64,000 nucleotides of DNA from Ilex aquifolium (GCA_951799425.1 OX637391.1:51245069-51309068); one strand, 5' to 3'; positions 36,901 through 48,827 are shown, counted from the stretch's first letter. Program-made: numbers and translations. Notes: generated by a model from the letters alone, not told the origin.

Positions 36901-38284
36901 TCAATATGTATTCTGTGATAAAGAAAATTCGAGTTATATGAATTAGATCGATCAAACATAAATTCTAATCGATCATAATGTCACAGTTGCTTCAATCAGA
37001 GTATTAAAAGTACTGTGGCGGTCTGATCGATCGTATAAAAAAATGATAGATCAAATATGTACAAAACTTGAATTTGATCCATCACAGAATACTTATTTGA
37101 TCTATCATTTTTATAAACGATCGATCAGAACGCCACAGTACTAGTTGAATTACAATGTTAATTTTGTGAATTAAATGCTTATTAGAAAAAATTGAATGTT
37201 AATTAGATGAAATTGATTGTAAATTTGATAAATTAAATGTTAATTACATGTTAATTTGATAAAATTGAATGTCAATTTGATAAATCTGAATGTTAATTTG
37301 ATAATTTGAATGTTAATTTGATGAATTGGGTGTTAATTGAATGAAATTGAAAGTTTATTTGATTAGTTTAATTTTAATGTTAATTTTATGAATTTTAATT
37401 TAATTTTAATTTAATGTTAATTTTATGAATTTTAATTTGAATGAAATTGAGAGTTTATTTGATTAATTTAATTTTAACTAGTTGAATTCGAATGTTAATT
37501 TCATGAATTAAATACTTATTAGAAAAAATTGAATGTTAATTAGATGAAATTGTGTGTTAATTTGATATTAATTTTATGAATTGAATTCTAATTTGATGAA
37601 TTGAATGTTAATTTGTTGTTAATTTGGTGTTGATTTGATAAAATTACATGTTAATTGGATTATTTAGTCAGTTTTAATTGAATTTGATCGATCAGAAAGA
37701 TATATTGATCGATCAAATCGTTGGTAAGTAAATTCGATCGATCAAACATATATTTGATCGATCATGTTATTTCTATTGTGAATCAGAAGTAAAAGTACTG
37801 AGAAGATTTGATCGATCAAATCTCTTCAAATTTGTGGAAATAGGATTTCATACCACAATTATGGTAATATTTACAACTTTAATGAATTTTTTACTACATT
37901 TGTGAGAATATTTACAACTTTAGTGGATTGTTTACTACATTTGATCGATCATTACTAGTCCATGATCTATCAGTGGTAATGAATTCATTTTTTGTTGTAA
38001 AAATTTCCAAAAAATTTGTAAACAATCCACTAAAGTTGTAAATATTCCCATAAATGTAGTAATGAATCCATTGAAGTTGTAAATATTGCCACTAATGTTG
38101 TAATTTTGTTAACCTTTTCGGTATGAAACTAGTCCATGATCGATCAAATATGGTTTTGATCGATCAAGAACTAGTAATGAATCCACTTTTCGTTGTAAAG
38201 ATTTCCACACAAATGTGGTAAACAATCCACTAAAATGGTAAATATTCCCTTAAATGTCGTAAAGAATAAATATTTCCACTAATG

Positions 38285-39285
38285 GTATAATTTACTAAAT
38301 TCCCTTTTACTACATCAATGATATAATTTACTAAATTTATGGATTATTTACAACTTCAATGGTATTGAAATGACACCGGACAAGAAATTGAAATGACAAA
38401 ACAAGACATAAAGAAAAGCCGTCATTACTGACTTGAGGGCAAAATTACAAAATTAGTGGGAAGTTTACGACTATAGTGAACAAAATTACAACATTAGTGA
38501 AAATTTTACAACATTAGTGAATAAAATTACAAAATATGTGGGAATGTTTACCAAATTTGTGGGAATATTTACAACTTCAGTGGTATGTTTACTAAATTTG
38601 TAGGAATATTTACAACTCCTGTGGTTTGTTTACCACTAATATTTACAACTTCATGGGGAGATTTGATTGATCGTGGGAAGATTTGATCGATCAAATTGTT
38701 GCAGATATGGAATATCTGGGGATATTAGCAACAATTTAATCGATCAAATATGGTTTTGATCGATCAAATTTAATAACAACTAACTGATTTATTCAATTTA
38801 AAATTCCTAAAATTAAGATTAAAATTATAATTAAAATTCATAAAATTAAAATTATAATATTAAATTAAAATTAAAATTCATAAAATTAAAATTATAAAAT
38901 TAAATTAAAATTAAAATTCATAAAATTAAAATTAAATTAAAATTCATAAAATTTTAATTAAATTAAAATTCATAAAATTAAAATTAAATTAAAATTCATA
39001 AAATTAAAATTAAATTAAATTTAAATTCATAAAATTAACACTAAATTAAAATCAACATTTAATTTAATGTTAATTTTTTGAATGTTAATTTAATTTTAAT
39101 TTTATGAATTTTAATTTTATGAATTTTAATTTAATGTTAATTTTATGAATTTTAATTTTATGAATTTTAATTTTATGAATGTTAATTTAATTTTAATTTT
39201 ATGAATTTTAATTTAATTTTAATTTTATGAATTTTAATTTAATGTTAATTTTATAATTTTAATTTTATGAATTTTAAATGAACAT
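38285..39285. repeat. direct repeat of the left end of copy I
   Basis: Words at 38,320-38,520 (TAAATTTATGGATTATTTACAAC, GACATAAAGAAAA.CCGTCATT) match 28,680-28,860 in the same orientation. Those at 38,650-38,790 match 30,200-30,340. So copy I carries partial direct repeats near both ends as well as the central inversion. Confidence 0.75.
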
Positions 39286-39289
39286 ACTT

Positions 39290-39430
39290 TTTTTTTTTTA
39301 ATTCAATGGTCAGGGATGTTCGAGTCAACTTACGCGCACCTCAACTAATCTCCTATTTGGTTTGGTCAAAGACATATCATTCACGCCGGGACTAGGGTAT
39401 TCATGATCTAACTCCAAAAAATTACAAAAA
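39290..39430. mobile_element. SINE-like repeat with T-tract
   Basis: A T-run is followed by GGTCAGGGATGTTCGAGTCA and ACTTACGCGCACCTCAACTA. The latter is a word familiar from dispersed Au-like plant SINEs (from memory, not checked). CATTCACGCCGGGACTAGGG and TATTCATGA are shared with the copies at 19,640 and (inverse) 5,398-5,430. It abuts the right limit of copy I. Confidence 0.45.
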
Positions 39431-40115
39431 TTCAAAATTAAGATATCTAAATTTACAATTCATCTCTATTACCATTTGAGTTAATCTTTGGAGCTAATGT
39501 TAATGAACAGCCGATCATACATTCACATGGTTCAAATGACATCATGGGCCAAAAAAAAAAAGGTACTATATTCTATTATTATCTAAAAATGTATGAAGAG
39601 TGTCGGGAGACTACACTATCAAAAAATTATTTTGTAATATCGTACTTCTTATTTTTTGTCAATCAGAACATAACACGGTTAGAATAAACGGAAAAAAAAA
39701 ATCAGCAATCAACGATTAGAATGGCTAAAATTTATTTCTTGGTATGACATCGAGAATAATTTTCATACCATAGCTATATCAATGAAAATATATATGTTGT
39801 CTTCTTAATTACCTACAAAATTACTTGCTTTACAATGTGTCTATAAAGTGAATTTTGATGGGTTATATCCGGTTAAAAATTTAACATTAAATGATAACTC
39901 ATTTAATATATTCTCGTCAATGAGTTATCACTATCTGTGCTTGAATGTTGGGGCACTCAAGAATCACATCACCACCTGTTCTTTTTTTTTTTTTTTGGTC
40001 AAAGGACAAACACTACAATTCCACATCACCACCTGTTCTTTGAATGCTCCTTTACAAGTAGAATGTGAAAATTTATAATGGAGAAATACAGTGTCCCACT
40101 TCTTTATGGGATTGC
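39431..40115. other. intergenic, nothing recognised
   Basis: AT-rich. A 14-base word CACATCACCACCTG occurs twice (about 39,966 and 40,022) around a T-run. No gene. Confidence 0.5.
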
Positions 40116-40121
40116 TCATTA

Positions 40122-40440
40122 TGGGAAGAGTAATGTTATGTATCTCAAATCTCTAACTAAAATTTTCATTTCAAATTAAGGGAGATCATTGGATCAATGT
40201 GTCCCATTTAAAAAAATTGATGGGACCCACTCATCAAATGATCTCTCTTCATTTTGGATGAAAATTTGGATTAGAGATTTGAGATACATAGTATTTAAAA
40301 TTTAAATTTGTATTTTAAATGAAGGGGGATCAGTAGGTCCTATCAACTTTTTCAAATGGGACTCACTGATCCAATGGTCCCTCTTCATTTGGGACACAAA
40401 TTTAAATTATAGATTTGAATTACATAAAATTACTCTTCCA
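40122..40440. mobile_element. palindromic MITE, 319 bp
   Basis: The left TGGGAAGAGTAATGTTATGT and the inverse right TGGAAGAGTAATTTTATGTA make terminal repeats. Internal dyads follow (GATCATTGGATCAATG... against GGTCCCTCTTCATTT). Flanks TCATTA and TCATAG suggest a short, diverged target duplication. Non-coding. Confidence 0.6.
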
Positions 40441-40691
40441 TCATAGAAGTAACGGAGTAACAGTTTAAGATAGTATGTGAAAAGGATATGTATCTGTGAA
40501 AGATTCCCCTTTACTAAATTAGAAAGTTTACTTAATTAGAAAGATTTTGGAAAATACTGGGGTAAAAAAATTCGAGTTCGGGTTGGACTAAACAAAAGTT
40601 TTGATAGTTAAAGTCGAGATCTATCACTCAATTTACCTGAGTTGCACCCCTAAATTTGACGGTAATCTTATACATAAATACAAAAATAAAA

Positions 40692-41432
40692 GGATTAATT
40701 ACAAATTGTATCCTGAAAGATCATTCGAATTTTAATTTCTACCCTCAAACATCAAAAATTTTAATTTACACCCTCAAAGATAAAAATTTATATCAATGCG
40801 CATTTGAAACTAACAGTCATCAGTTTACCGTCGAAAACTAAATAGATAAATTATACATAGACCCCCTCATGTTTGTCATTTAATCATTTGAATCCCCCAT
40901 ATTTAGAATATTACTCCTACACCTTCTGACATTTGTACACATATAACACATAACCTTTTATCGTTGATATCTATTAATATAACCGTAAAAAAAAATGATT
41001 TCATCCGAATAAAAAATTATAATTTTCATACTACCCTTTATTTTGTGGCCCGTTATATTCTAAAGTTTAAAATCAAGCTTACTATTTGAATGTTCAATAT
41101 AATACAGGTATTTATATAATGTTCTTTATATTCAATGTAATATACATCACTTCAACAATTATTTAGATGTATTGGGGAACATTTTTAGTCATATTTGGAT
41201 TCTCAAGGGATGTAGGTGTAGTATTTCAAATGTGAGGATCTAGGTAATTAAGTGACAAGTATGAGCGAGTTTAGGTGTAATTTATCCATTTAGTTTTATA
41301 CGGCAACTGTTAACTTCATGTGTGCATTAATACATATTTTTATCTTTAAGGGTGTAAATTGATATTTTTAATCTTTGAGAGTATAAATTAAGATTTGAAT
41401 GATATTACGGGATGGAATTTGAAATTAATCCC
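40692..41432. mobile_element. Mutator-like MITE, 741 bp
   Basis: It begins GGATTAATTACAAATTG and ends with the inverse of GGGATTAATTTCAAATT. Inverted arms run about 170 bp. AAATAAAA flanks both sides (40684-40691 and 41433-41440; a ninth base would mismatch). Copy B of the segmental duplication has the single uninterrupted AAATAAAAC, proving insertion. The long arms and 8-9 bp duplication point to the Mutator class. Confidence 0.8.
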
Positions 41433-41609
41433 AAATAAAACAATTTCTTTGATTCAAAGAACTGACCATGATATTTTAAGATGATATGGGCAGCTTCGAG
41501 CCAGTTCAGATGAGAATGGTAGAATGAAGACCGGCAGCTCATAGGGTGATGGGGATGTCCACCTACCATACTGGATTTAGACCTTCACGAGGTCCCAACT
41601 TCCCTTCGT

Positions 41610-42402
41610 GTATAGTCACCAAAAGGGCGGAGTCAGGAAAATTATTTTTTAAGGTGAGCATATTACCATGTTTTAATTTTTTTTTTTTTTTTTCAATTGG
41701 TAGTAGAAGTTCAGAAAGTTATATTTATTGAAGTTATATTTAATTCTTAAAATTTCAGTAAATATAGAAGATTAAAAATAACATAAACAAAAAAAATTAA
41801 TAATTAAAACTTCTTATAAAAAATGAGACTAATTATTATCACTTACAATTGACACTGATATGTTTTTATTATTTGAAAGAGTTACAAATCAATCTTATCA
41901 ATAATATTTTTTTTATATATAAAATCGTGGTAACAATATTCTATTTATGATCCTATAATTTACTACATAACAATACACATTTTTATACAATAACAAAATA
42001 ACCCTGCAATTTAAAAAGATTACAAAATAACATCAATATGTTCAAAATATAATCGAACATATCTAAAAGTTAACAATAATATTAGTTGCACCTAATTTAA
42101 GATTTAATTGGTGGAGACCCGTTGGTTTGTGACCATTTGACAGATAATGAAGTTTATTAAATATTGAGACTCACTATTAAACTTAATATCACAATGCATT
42201 AGGTCCTTAAATTAGGTGTTAATAACATTATTCGAAAAGTTAACAATCATTTAGGTTATGAGTCTATTCAAATTGATATCATAATAGGGTGGGCACAGTT
42301 ACATATGTCTAAATTTTATTTCAAAAAATACGTCTAATATGAAAGAAAAAAAAATAAGGGGGGACATGTGCCCACCCTAATCCAGGGGTAATTCCGTCCC
42401 TA
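41610..42402. mobile_element. TIR element with GGGCGGAG-type ends
   Basis: Inserted in copy A relative to copy B. The left end AGGGCGGAGTCAGGAAAA faces the inverse of AGGGACGGAATTACCCC at the right. The ends are estimated to within about 10 bp, the target duplication is unclear, and there is no coding capacity. Confidence 0.5.
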
Positions 42403-42803
42403 ACCAGGCCAATTCTGATCTAACCTAATGCCATCGAAGAGTTAGGAAGTTTTGTCATTATCACCTCTTAATCTACTCTTATTTTCGAATTCATGGTAAA
42501 AGTATAGGAGGGTGAAGACCATTTCTATCTCTCAATATATGCAACTTATATTCTTCTTTTTTCTCTTTTTTGAGAAACATCTAAATTGATGTTCTCTCTA
42601 TTTTCAAGCAAAAATGAAAACATGGGAAGCACCACCCTACTCTTCAATGTGGTATGGACATCGAGTTTCATCAGAGACATTTTCAGCCATCTCTCTCGAA
42701 ACTAAGTTCATCAGCGTCGAAGGTCTCTCTCTCTCTCGCAACTCTCCCTCTTTCCCTCTCTACCGAATCTAATAGATCTGTGTATATACACAAATTTATG
42801 TGC

Positions 42804-42953
42804 AATGTGTCATGTGTGTGGGTTTGTTGGGCGATGTGTGTGTGTATTATGTTAGTGTGTGGGTTGTGTGCATGTGTTTATTGTGCGAGTGTGTTTGCTA
42901 TGTGTGATGTGTGTGTGTATTGTGAGTGTGTATGTTTGCTGTGTGAGTGTGTG

Positions 42954-42994
<41 letters not shown>
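42804..42994. repeat. degenerate TG-rich tract running into (GA)n
   Basis: About 150 bp of TGTGTG broken by ATG/TTG, then an uninterrupted GA run (about 42,956-42,994). A short (CT)n run lies at about 42,722-42,738. The long open frame through it is compositional. Confidence 0.9.
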
Positions 42995-43000
<6 letters not shown>

Positions 43001-43009
43001 GAAAGTATT

Positions 43010-44420
43010 GAAACTTGTTCTTCGGAAGTGCTTTAGTGAAGATGTCCGTCACTTGATCCTCCGTCTTGCAATACTTGAGTTGAATCTCATCATCCTCCAC
43101 AGCCTCCCGGATAAAGTGGTGCTTGATTGCAATGTGCTTGGTTCGGCTATGGTAGACAGGATTTTTTGTCATTACTATTGCGGACTTGTTATCACACAAA
43201 ATTGGAATAGGCTCTCCTTGCTTCTCACCAACATCTTCCAAGATTCTCCTTAATCATATTGCTTGTGATGTCGCCAATGATGCCGAAACATATTCAGCCT
43301 CGGCGGATGATTGTGCTACTATTTGTTGCTTCTTAGATGTCCATGAAAAGACACCCAAGCCAAGAGAAAATGCATAACCGGAAGTGCTCTTCATATCATC
43401 CACAAACCCGGCCCAATCACTATCGCAAAATCCAATCAACTTTGCATCCACATTTTTCTCCAAAGCATTGTGACACACATAAAACATGTTCCCATCAACT
43501 TCTTCTTTTTTGGTAAAATTAGCTTGTTGGTTGGTTACCCTACAATCCTTCTTCACATGCCCAAATTTCTTGCAATTGTAACATTGTGGCTTCCCCTTAA
43601 ACCAACAATCTTTCTCCACATGACTACTTCGATTACAAATTTGACACTTTCTTTGGGTGGACTCCTCATTTTCTTGTCTTTGAAAATTCTTCTTGTGAAA
43701 ATTATTTTTTCCTCCTCCTGTTGCATTATCAAATTTACCTTTTCCTTTTCCACCTTCCGATTGATTGAAATTCCAAGAGCTTCCTTGAGTTTTAGAATCA
43801 CTAACATTGAGCTTAGATTGGAAATCACTTTCAAGTGACTTCTCCGTTTGCTTACTCAATCTTTGTTCAAATAATTTAATTGAACCCATCAATTCTTCAA
43901 CACTCAAGGTTTCAATGTCCTTAGTATTTTCAAGAACCGCAACAATGGGGTTAGAGTCCACCGTCAACGTAATTAAAATTTTTCCCACAATTATTTCATT
44001 AGTTATATTATCCCCATGTATTTTCATTTAGTTCACAACTTCCATCAATCTAGAAAAATAATTGCAATACTTCATCATCTTTCACTTTCATATTTTCAAA
44101 ATCTCTCTTACCTTCAAGTTGCCCCGATAATCCTTTTGAAGAATATCTCAAGCATCCTTTGCCTTGGTCTCGTTGATGATCCTCGGAAAAATTTTGTCCG
44201 AAACTCCTTGTTGAATCATTGAGAGAGCTCTTGCATCCTTCTTCTTATGTGCTTTCAATATTTGTTTTTGAGCATCCGTCAAAGAATCGACATCTTCGGG
44301 GTCATCATATCCAGTTTCAACATACTCCTACAAATCATTTGAAATAAGTTGGGTTTTCATTTTCACACACCAAAAATTATAATTCTCACCGTCAAATTGT
44401 GGAAATGAAGGTGGTTGAAC
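43010..44420 (-). mobile_element. Ty1/copia retroelement fossil
   Basis: Read on the minus strand, it retains a gag part with two CCHC zinc knuckles (CQICNRSSHVEKDC and CYNCKKFGHVKKDC) and the copia RNase H end (CDSDWAG, SAEAEYV, KHIAIKHHFIRE, VTDIFTKALP). It is broken, with several breaks, and most of pol is absent. LTRs were not recognised at its edges. It lies between the two copies of the segmental duplication. It is probably old to middle-aged, judging by the decay. Confidence 0.85.
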
Positions 44421-44435
44421 TCCAAAAAAAAAAAA

Positions 44436-45515
44436 GGGACAGTCTGTGAAAAGGGTATGTATCTAGGAAAGATTCTCCTTTACTAAATTAGAAGGATTTT
44501 GGAAAAATACTCAGGTAAAAATGTTGAGTTCGGGTTAAACTAAGCAAAAGTTTTGTAACTTAGTTAAAGTCCAGATCTATCACTCAATTTACCCAAGTTG
44601 CAGCCTTAAATTTGACCGTAATCTTATGCCTAAATATAAAAATAAAACGATTTGTTGATTCAAAGAACTGACTGACCATGGTTTTTTAAGATGATATGGC
44701 CAGCTTTGAGCCAGTTCAGATGAGAATGGTAGAATGAAGGCCGGCAGCTTATGGGGTGATGGGGATCTCCACCGACCACAGTTTATTTAGACCTTCACGA
44801 GGTCCCAACTTCCCTGAGTATATAATTAGGCAACCCACACCAGTTCTGGCCTATCCTAATGCTAAGGGTAGCAATTTCTGATACGATGAATCAATACGAA
44901 CATAGATAAGTTCCTGAGTATATAATTAGGGTTAACCATTTTTCGATACAAACTCGTAAATGACATGAATCGTTAACACGAATAATAAATATGTCGGATT
45001 AATGTCAAACACAAACAACACGAAATTGATACAATTAATACGTTTAACTAGTATTACAAGAATAAAATGTTAATTTATTTTATCAAGTAGTGACATAACT
45101 ATTGTACAAAAAAATATATTTTTACTCATTTTTATTATTATATTTATTAAATTAATTTTTAATTTATTGAAAAAGTACGAGCATAATGAAAAATAAATTT
45201 TAGACTTATATTTGAGCGTTAAATTTTTTATTCACTGTTTACATGGGTAAACACGAATATGACACAAAAACAAATAGATTCATTCAACTCGACACGATTA
45301 GTTAAACAGATTGGATTAAAATTAACTAATACTCGACACGAATCCAAAATGATACGATACAACACGATTATCACCATACCTAGTGCCATGGGAGAGTTAG
45401 GAAGCTTTGCCATCATCACCTCTCAATCTACTCTTATTTTCGAATTCATGGTAAAAGTATAGGAGGGTGAAGACCATTTCTTTCTCTCAATATGCAACTT
45501 GTCTTTCTTTTTTTT
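44436..45515. repeat. tandem segmental duplication, copy B
   Basis: Partner of 40,452-42,575. It lacks the two insertions of copy A and holds its own hAT-like MITE (44,863-45,378). Confidence 0.85.
44863..45378. mobile_element. hAT-like MITE, 516 bp
   Basis: Starts TAAGGGTAGCAATTTCTGAT and ends with the inverse of TATGGTGATAATCGTGTTG. Flanks are CCTAATGC (44855-44862) and CCTAGTGC (45379-45386), an 8-bp duplication with one change. Copy A has the single CCTAATGCC, so it is an empty site. A direct repeat of CCTGAGTATATAATTAGG (44,813 and 44,912) inside and beside it hints at a later rearrangement. Confidence 0.65.
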
Positions 45516-46458
45516 TTTGTTGATCTTTTTGAGGGGGGTATGTTGTAGAATTCCAATGGGAGGATGAAAGCAGAATGGATGTACTTAGGGGCAGGGCCAA
45601 ACAATTTAAAGAGAACGATTGGATGAAAACCATCAAAACTAGTCGCACTGTGCGAACAAATTGTGAATAGCCTTCAGCAATCGCATTTTGATCAAATTTC
45701 AAGTACTCTAAATCTTATTTGGAAACTCTAATCCGAATCTTATTTGAAAACTTCTTGTTGAATTCATCGAACGGATTTTGTTTTTACAATTCATATCCGA
45801 ATATGTTAAATATTAGAAATCCAATCGAATTAGTGAGTCAACTAAAATTGAATTTTAACAAATTATCTCTTAATTTTAATCTGATTTCAATAAATAACAC
45901 TCAATTTCATCACACACACACACACACACACACACAGATATATATATATATATATATGTAAGTTTACCTAATCGGATGGATTTATTGAAGTTTACCTTAT
46001 TTTATATTATAAATATTTAAATAAAATGTCAAATTGTGATAAATATGTTTTATAAATATTGAGAATAACAAAAATATGTGCATACCAGTCAAATAGAAAG
46101 GGATTCATTGGTGTTGTTTTGAAGCCTTAAGCATCAACCTACAAGCAAGTTGGATAGTAGAATCAGCAAACCAAAATGATTTATTTTCAGAATAGACACA
46201 AGATAAATACTTCCAAAACACATTGATATTCAGAATAGACAACATAATACTTCCATTGACAGTATGTGGTTACGTTTTACCAGTAAGTCACTGCCATTTC
46301 AATTCATTGCATCATATCGAAAAGTCCAAAATTTCGAGGTTAATTTGGGACCACGATAGATGAGTTGAGTGAAGGTACCACGTCAATGTAATATGTCTCA
46401 TATTGATTAGTGAAGTTTTTTGCGTATGCTAGAAGTGTTTAATGAGTGTGTACTTTAA
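45516..46458. other. intergenic; CA/TA microsatellite
   Basis: No gene. A compound (CA)n(TA)n run lies at 45,910-45,958. The rest is AT-rich and unassigned. Confidence 0.5.
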
Positions 46459-46855
46459 ACGCTGGGTTTGATTAGGGTACAGAAGAAATAAATTTGGTAT
46501 CGTACTTCTAATTTTTATCATTATAATGGTATTTTTATAATTTTTGTAGATCATTTTATAATTAAAAAAATTATTATTTTTATGGGTATTTTTACTATTG
46601 TTGTGGGTGTTTTTACCACTGTTGTAGATGTTTTTACCACATTTTTTGTAATTATTTTTACCACTTATCTTTGGTACAAAAAAATTTACCACATTTGTGG
46701 GTGTTTTTTTTTACCACATTTGTGGATGTTTTTACCATTATTGTGGTAACTATTTTTACCATTTTTTGGGGTACCATAACTATGGTAAAAATGACCACAA
46801 ATGTGATAAATACAGGTGTGATACCGAAATTTTTTTTGGGTATCATAGTAAAATC
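46459..46855. mobile_element. small TIR element related to the giant elements
   Basis: A 397-bp element between TTAAACG copies (46,452-46,458 and 46,856-46,862). The direct-repeat partner at about 47,354-47,370 shows one uninterrupted TTAAACG. Its ends contain facing TTTGGTATCG and (inverse) TTTCGGTATCA words in loose terminal repeats of about 40 bp. The interior is a 20-22 bp quasi-repeat TTTTTACCACATTTGTGG, the same word style as the giants, and its end words resemble the giants' GGTACCATAC left ends. The superfamily is unclear, and there is no gene. Confidence 0.6.
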
Positions 46856-47487
46856 CTTAAACGTTTTTTCTGCAACATGTCTTATTGCCGTGCGAATTTC
46901 TTTAGAAACAGATAATATTATACAATACGAGTCTAGATGTTACATTCATTTTTTTATAATCTTCTCACTCTTAGTGGTTGGTAAGCCTGTTAAAATCCAT
47001 TAATCGACACGAATTGATACAATTTTAAGCGGATTTGGTTGAAGCCTTAACATGTTCAGGTGGTAAATGGATTGACCTGTCAAACCCGTTTATTAAACGA
47101 GTCGTGTTCGGGTCTCACCTTTACCACCCATTTATCGGTTTAAATAAAATTAATATAATAATTATTATTATTAAAAAAAATTAGCCAAAAAATATATAAG
47201 TCAAAATAACAAAAACATTTCATAATTCCTAACCCTAACCCTATCTCTTCTTCTTGGTCCGCCTCTGCCACTCTCGTCGCTCGTCTCCAACGGAACTGAA
47301 GCCTAAAGGTTTGGCCTCTCTCTCTCTCTCTGCTTGTCGGTCGCCATTGTCGCTAGTCATACTTTAAACGTTTAATGTGCAACATGTCTTATTGTCATGC
47401 GGATTTCTTTAGAAATAGATAATATTATACAACACGGATCTAGGTGTTACATTCACTTTTTTATAATCTTCTCACTCTCAGTGATTG
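46856..47487. repeat. 125-bp direct repeats flanking about 375 bp
   Basis: 46,856-46,980 and 47,354-47,487 share TGCAACATGTCTTATTG, TTTCTTTAGAAA.AGATAATA and ATAATCTTCTCACTCT. The DNA between holds Cryptic 'CGACACGAATTGATAC' and 'AAACGAGTCGTGTTCGGGTC' words typical of hAT-type MITEs and a (CT)n run near 47,320. Confidence 0.75.
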
Positions 47488-47489
47488 CC

Positions 47490-48827
47490 TGGTTGGTGTT
47501 GCTCCAAATAGGAAATGGATGCTTTGTGCATGGGTCCTCCTGTAAAATGAACAAACTGCCAAGGACCAAGGTGGACCAGTCGAAAACACTCCAATACTTA
47601 AGTCAATAAGGACTCTGAGAATAAGCAAGTAATTTACAAGGAAAGAAGTGTATACCTTAAACTTATGGTCGTTTGGTAGGGTGGATAGAAAAATGGAATG
47701 ATAGAAAATAGGAGTGATATACCTTTCATCCTTCAAGGGAGAAATCATTTCTTCCATCTTTTGTGTTTGGTAAGAGGAATAGAAAGTATGAATGACTGAT
47801 TTTTTTTGTGTTTGATAAGATGGAAAAAGTATTTTTTATTTTTTATTAGAAAAAATATAAATACATATTTAGCATTATATCTATATGTGAAATTAATATA
47901 TACATAATATGTAATTGATAAATATGATATATGTATATATCAAAAAATATATAGACAAATAACATACATTTTAACACACATAATTAATTTTTCATCATAA
48001 TTTTGGAGGGATTGATTTTGGTGAGTTAGAATGAAAATTAATCCATCAACTTTTTCATCTTTCCTATGTTCCTTCTTTATTAAACATGATGTTTTATCTA
48101 TCCCTCTAACTTTTCATCCTTCCATTTTTCCATCGTATTAAACGAAGCATTAAGCCTACCCCATATTTATAGTGGTATGTACCCTCTTCTAGGGTTTCCC
48201 TCATTGGTTATACAAGGTGGCACACCTATTTTTTAGCCAAATCTTTTTTAATTTGTATTGGAATCTTTCTAGACTTCCTTTCTTATTGGTCGATTATTTT
48301 GGTCACATATTTTTAATGTGAACCTATGATTTAGACAATTTCCTTATTGTTTGTCTAACACCACTTCTGATTATTCGAGATAACTTAGCTATCTTTCTAC
48401 TCAGTTTTAGTCCTTATCGATTCGCAGACTTCATCCTATCAACCACCTCGGGTTTCTAGGGATAGCCAAGCTATTTGTTTTTGTTTGGATAGGGCTCAAT
48501 CCCTAGAGGATAGAGTCAAATTTTTACTTGAATTCTAGTCTCGTGGTATTTCTCTCTAAGTATACTTCATTAGGTTCTGCTCGACACACACTTCCCAGCT
48601 CGGGAATGCTTTTCACCGAGCATACCATTGTTAATTAATTTATTTTCAGGCCAGACTTCTACTCAATATGCTCGGCTAAAGCCAAAGTCTGCTTGGCCAA
48701 ATTACAGCCTTGTTCGATCACACATTTATCTGCTAGGTTGGGCTTTTACCTATTAGATCAGGTCTTTATCTGCTTGGTCGTAGTATAGTTACTTTAAACA
48801 ACTTTTTTCAGCACGACAATTGTCACA
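47490..48827 (-). mobile_element. LTR-like fossil interrupted by a Tourist-like MITE
   Basis: On the minus strand it begins TGTGACAATTGTCG (48827), has a TATA box ACTATAAATATGG near 48,165, and reads GACTTAAGTATTGGAGTG then CCACCTTGGTCC around 47,555-47,610. The last is a pattern common at R-U5 of plant gypsy-type LTRs. The MITE at 47,666-48,149 is inserted in it. The 3' limit is uncertain, no internal region is attached, and it is probably old. Confidence 0.5.
47666..48149. mobile_element. Tourist-like MITE, 484 bp
   Basis: TGGTCGTTTGGTA faces the inverse of TGCTTCGTTTAATA. It is flanked by TTA (47663-47665 and 48150-48152), the 3-bp duplication of PIF/Harbinger elements. It is homologous to the element at 19,937-20,573. 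Confidence 0.65.

Larger units (their letters stand above)
28607..39285. mobile_element. giant AT-rich non-coding composite element, copy I
   Basis: About 10.7 kb with no supported gene. The left end GGAATTTTCGGTACCATAC resembles that of copy II (49,064). Modules in order are: TTTACAAC/AACCTTA words (28,640-29,160); a tract of AAATTCATAAAATTAA and its inverse (29,160-29,640); TTGAAGTTGTAAATATT repeats (to 30,190); ATCGATCAAA dyads; a 198-bp array (30,590-31,320); a higher-order array of AACATTCAATTCATCAAATT words (31,500-33,125); then these modules inverted (33,165-35,970), a 180-bp array (35,970-36,900), and a further partial inverted set. A block from about 38,285 to 39,285 directly repeats parts of the left end. 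The right end abuts a SINE-like repeat, so it may be truncated. No transposase or RNA gene was seen. Confidence 0.75.
40452..42575. repeat. tandem segmental duplication, copy A
   Basis: Matches 44,436-45,515 in the same orientation: GTGAAAAGG.TATGTATCT, ACTGACCATG, CCTTCACGAGGTCCCAACTT, GTAAAAGTATAGGAGGGTGA. Copy A carries a Mutator-like MITE (40,692-41,432) and a second insertion (about 41,620-42,400) that are absent from copy B. Confidence 0.85.

Noticed and set aside
42654-43253. 199-residue plus-strand open frame
   Set aside because: It runs through CT, TG and GA simple repeats and into the antisense of the copia fossil.
47228-47246. CCTAACCCTAACCCTA telomere-like word
   Set aside because: Only about two and a half units, not the plant TTTAGGG repeat; chance or interstitial trivial match.
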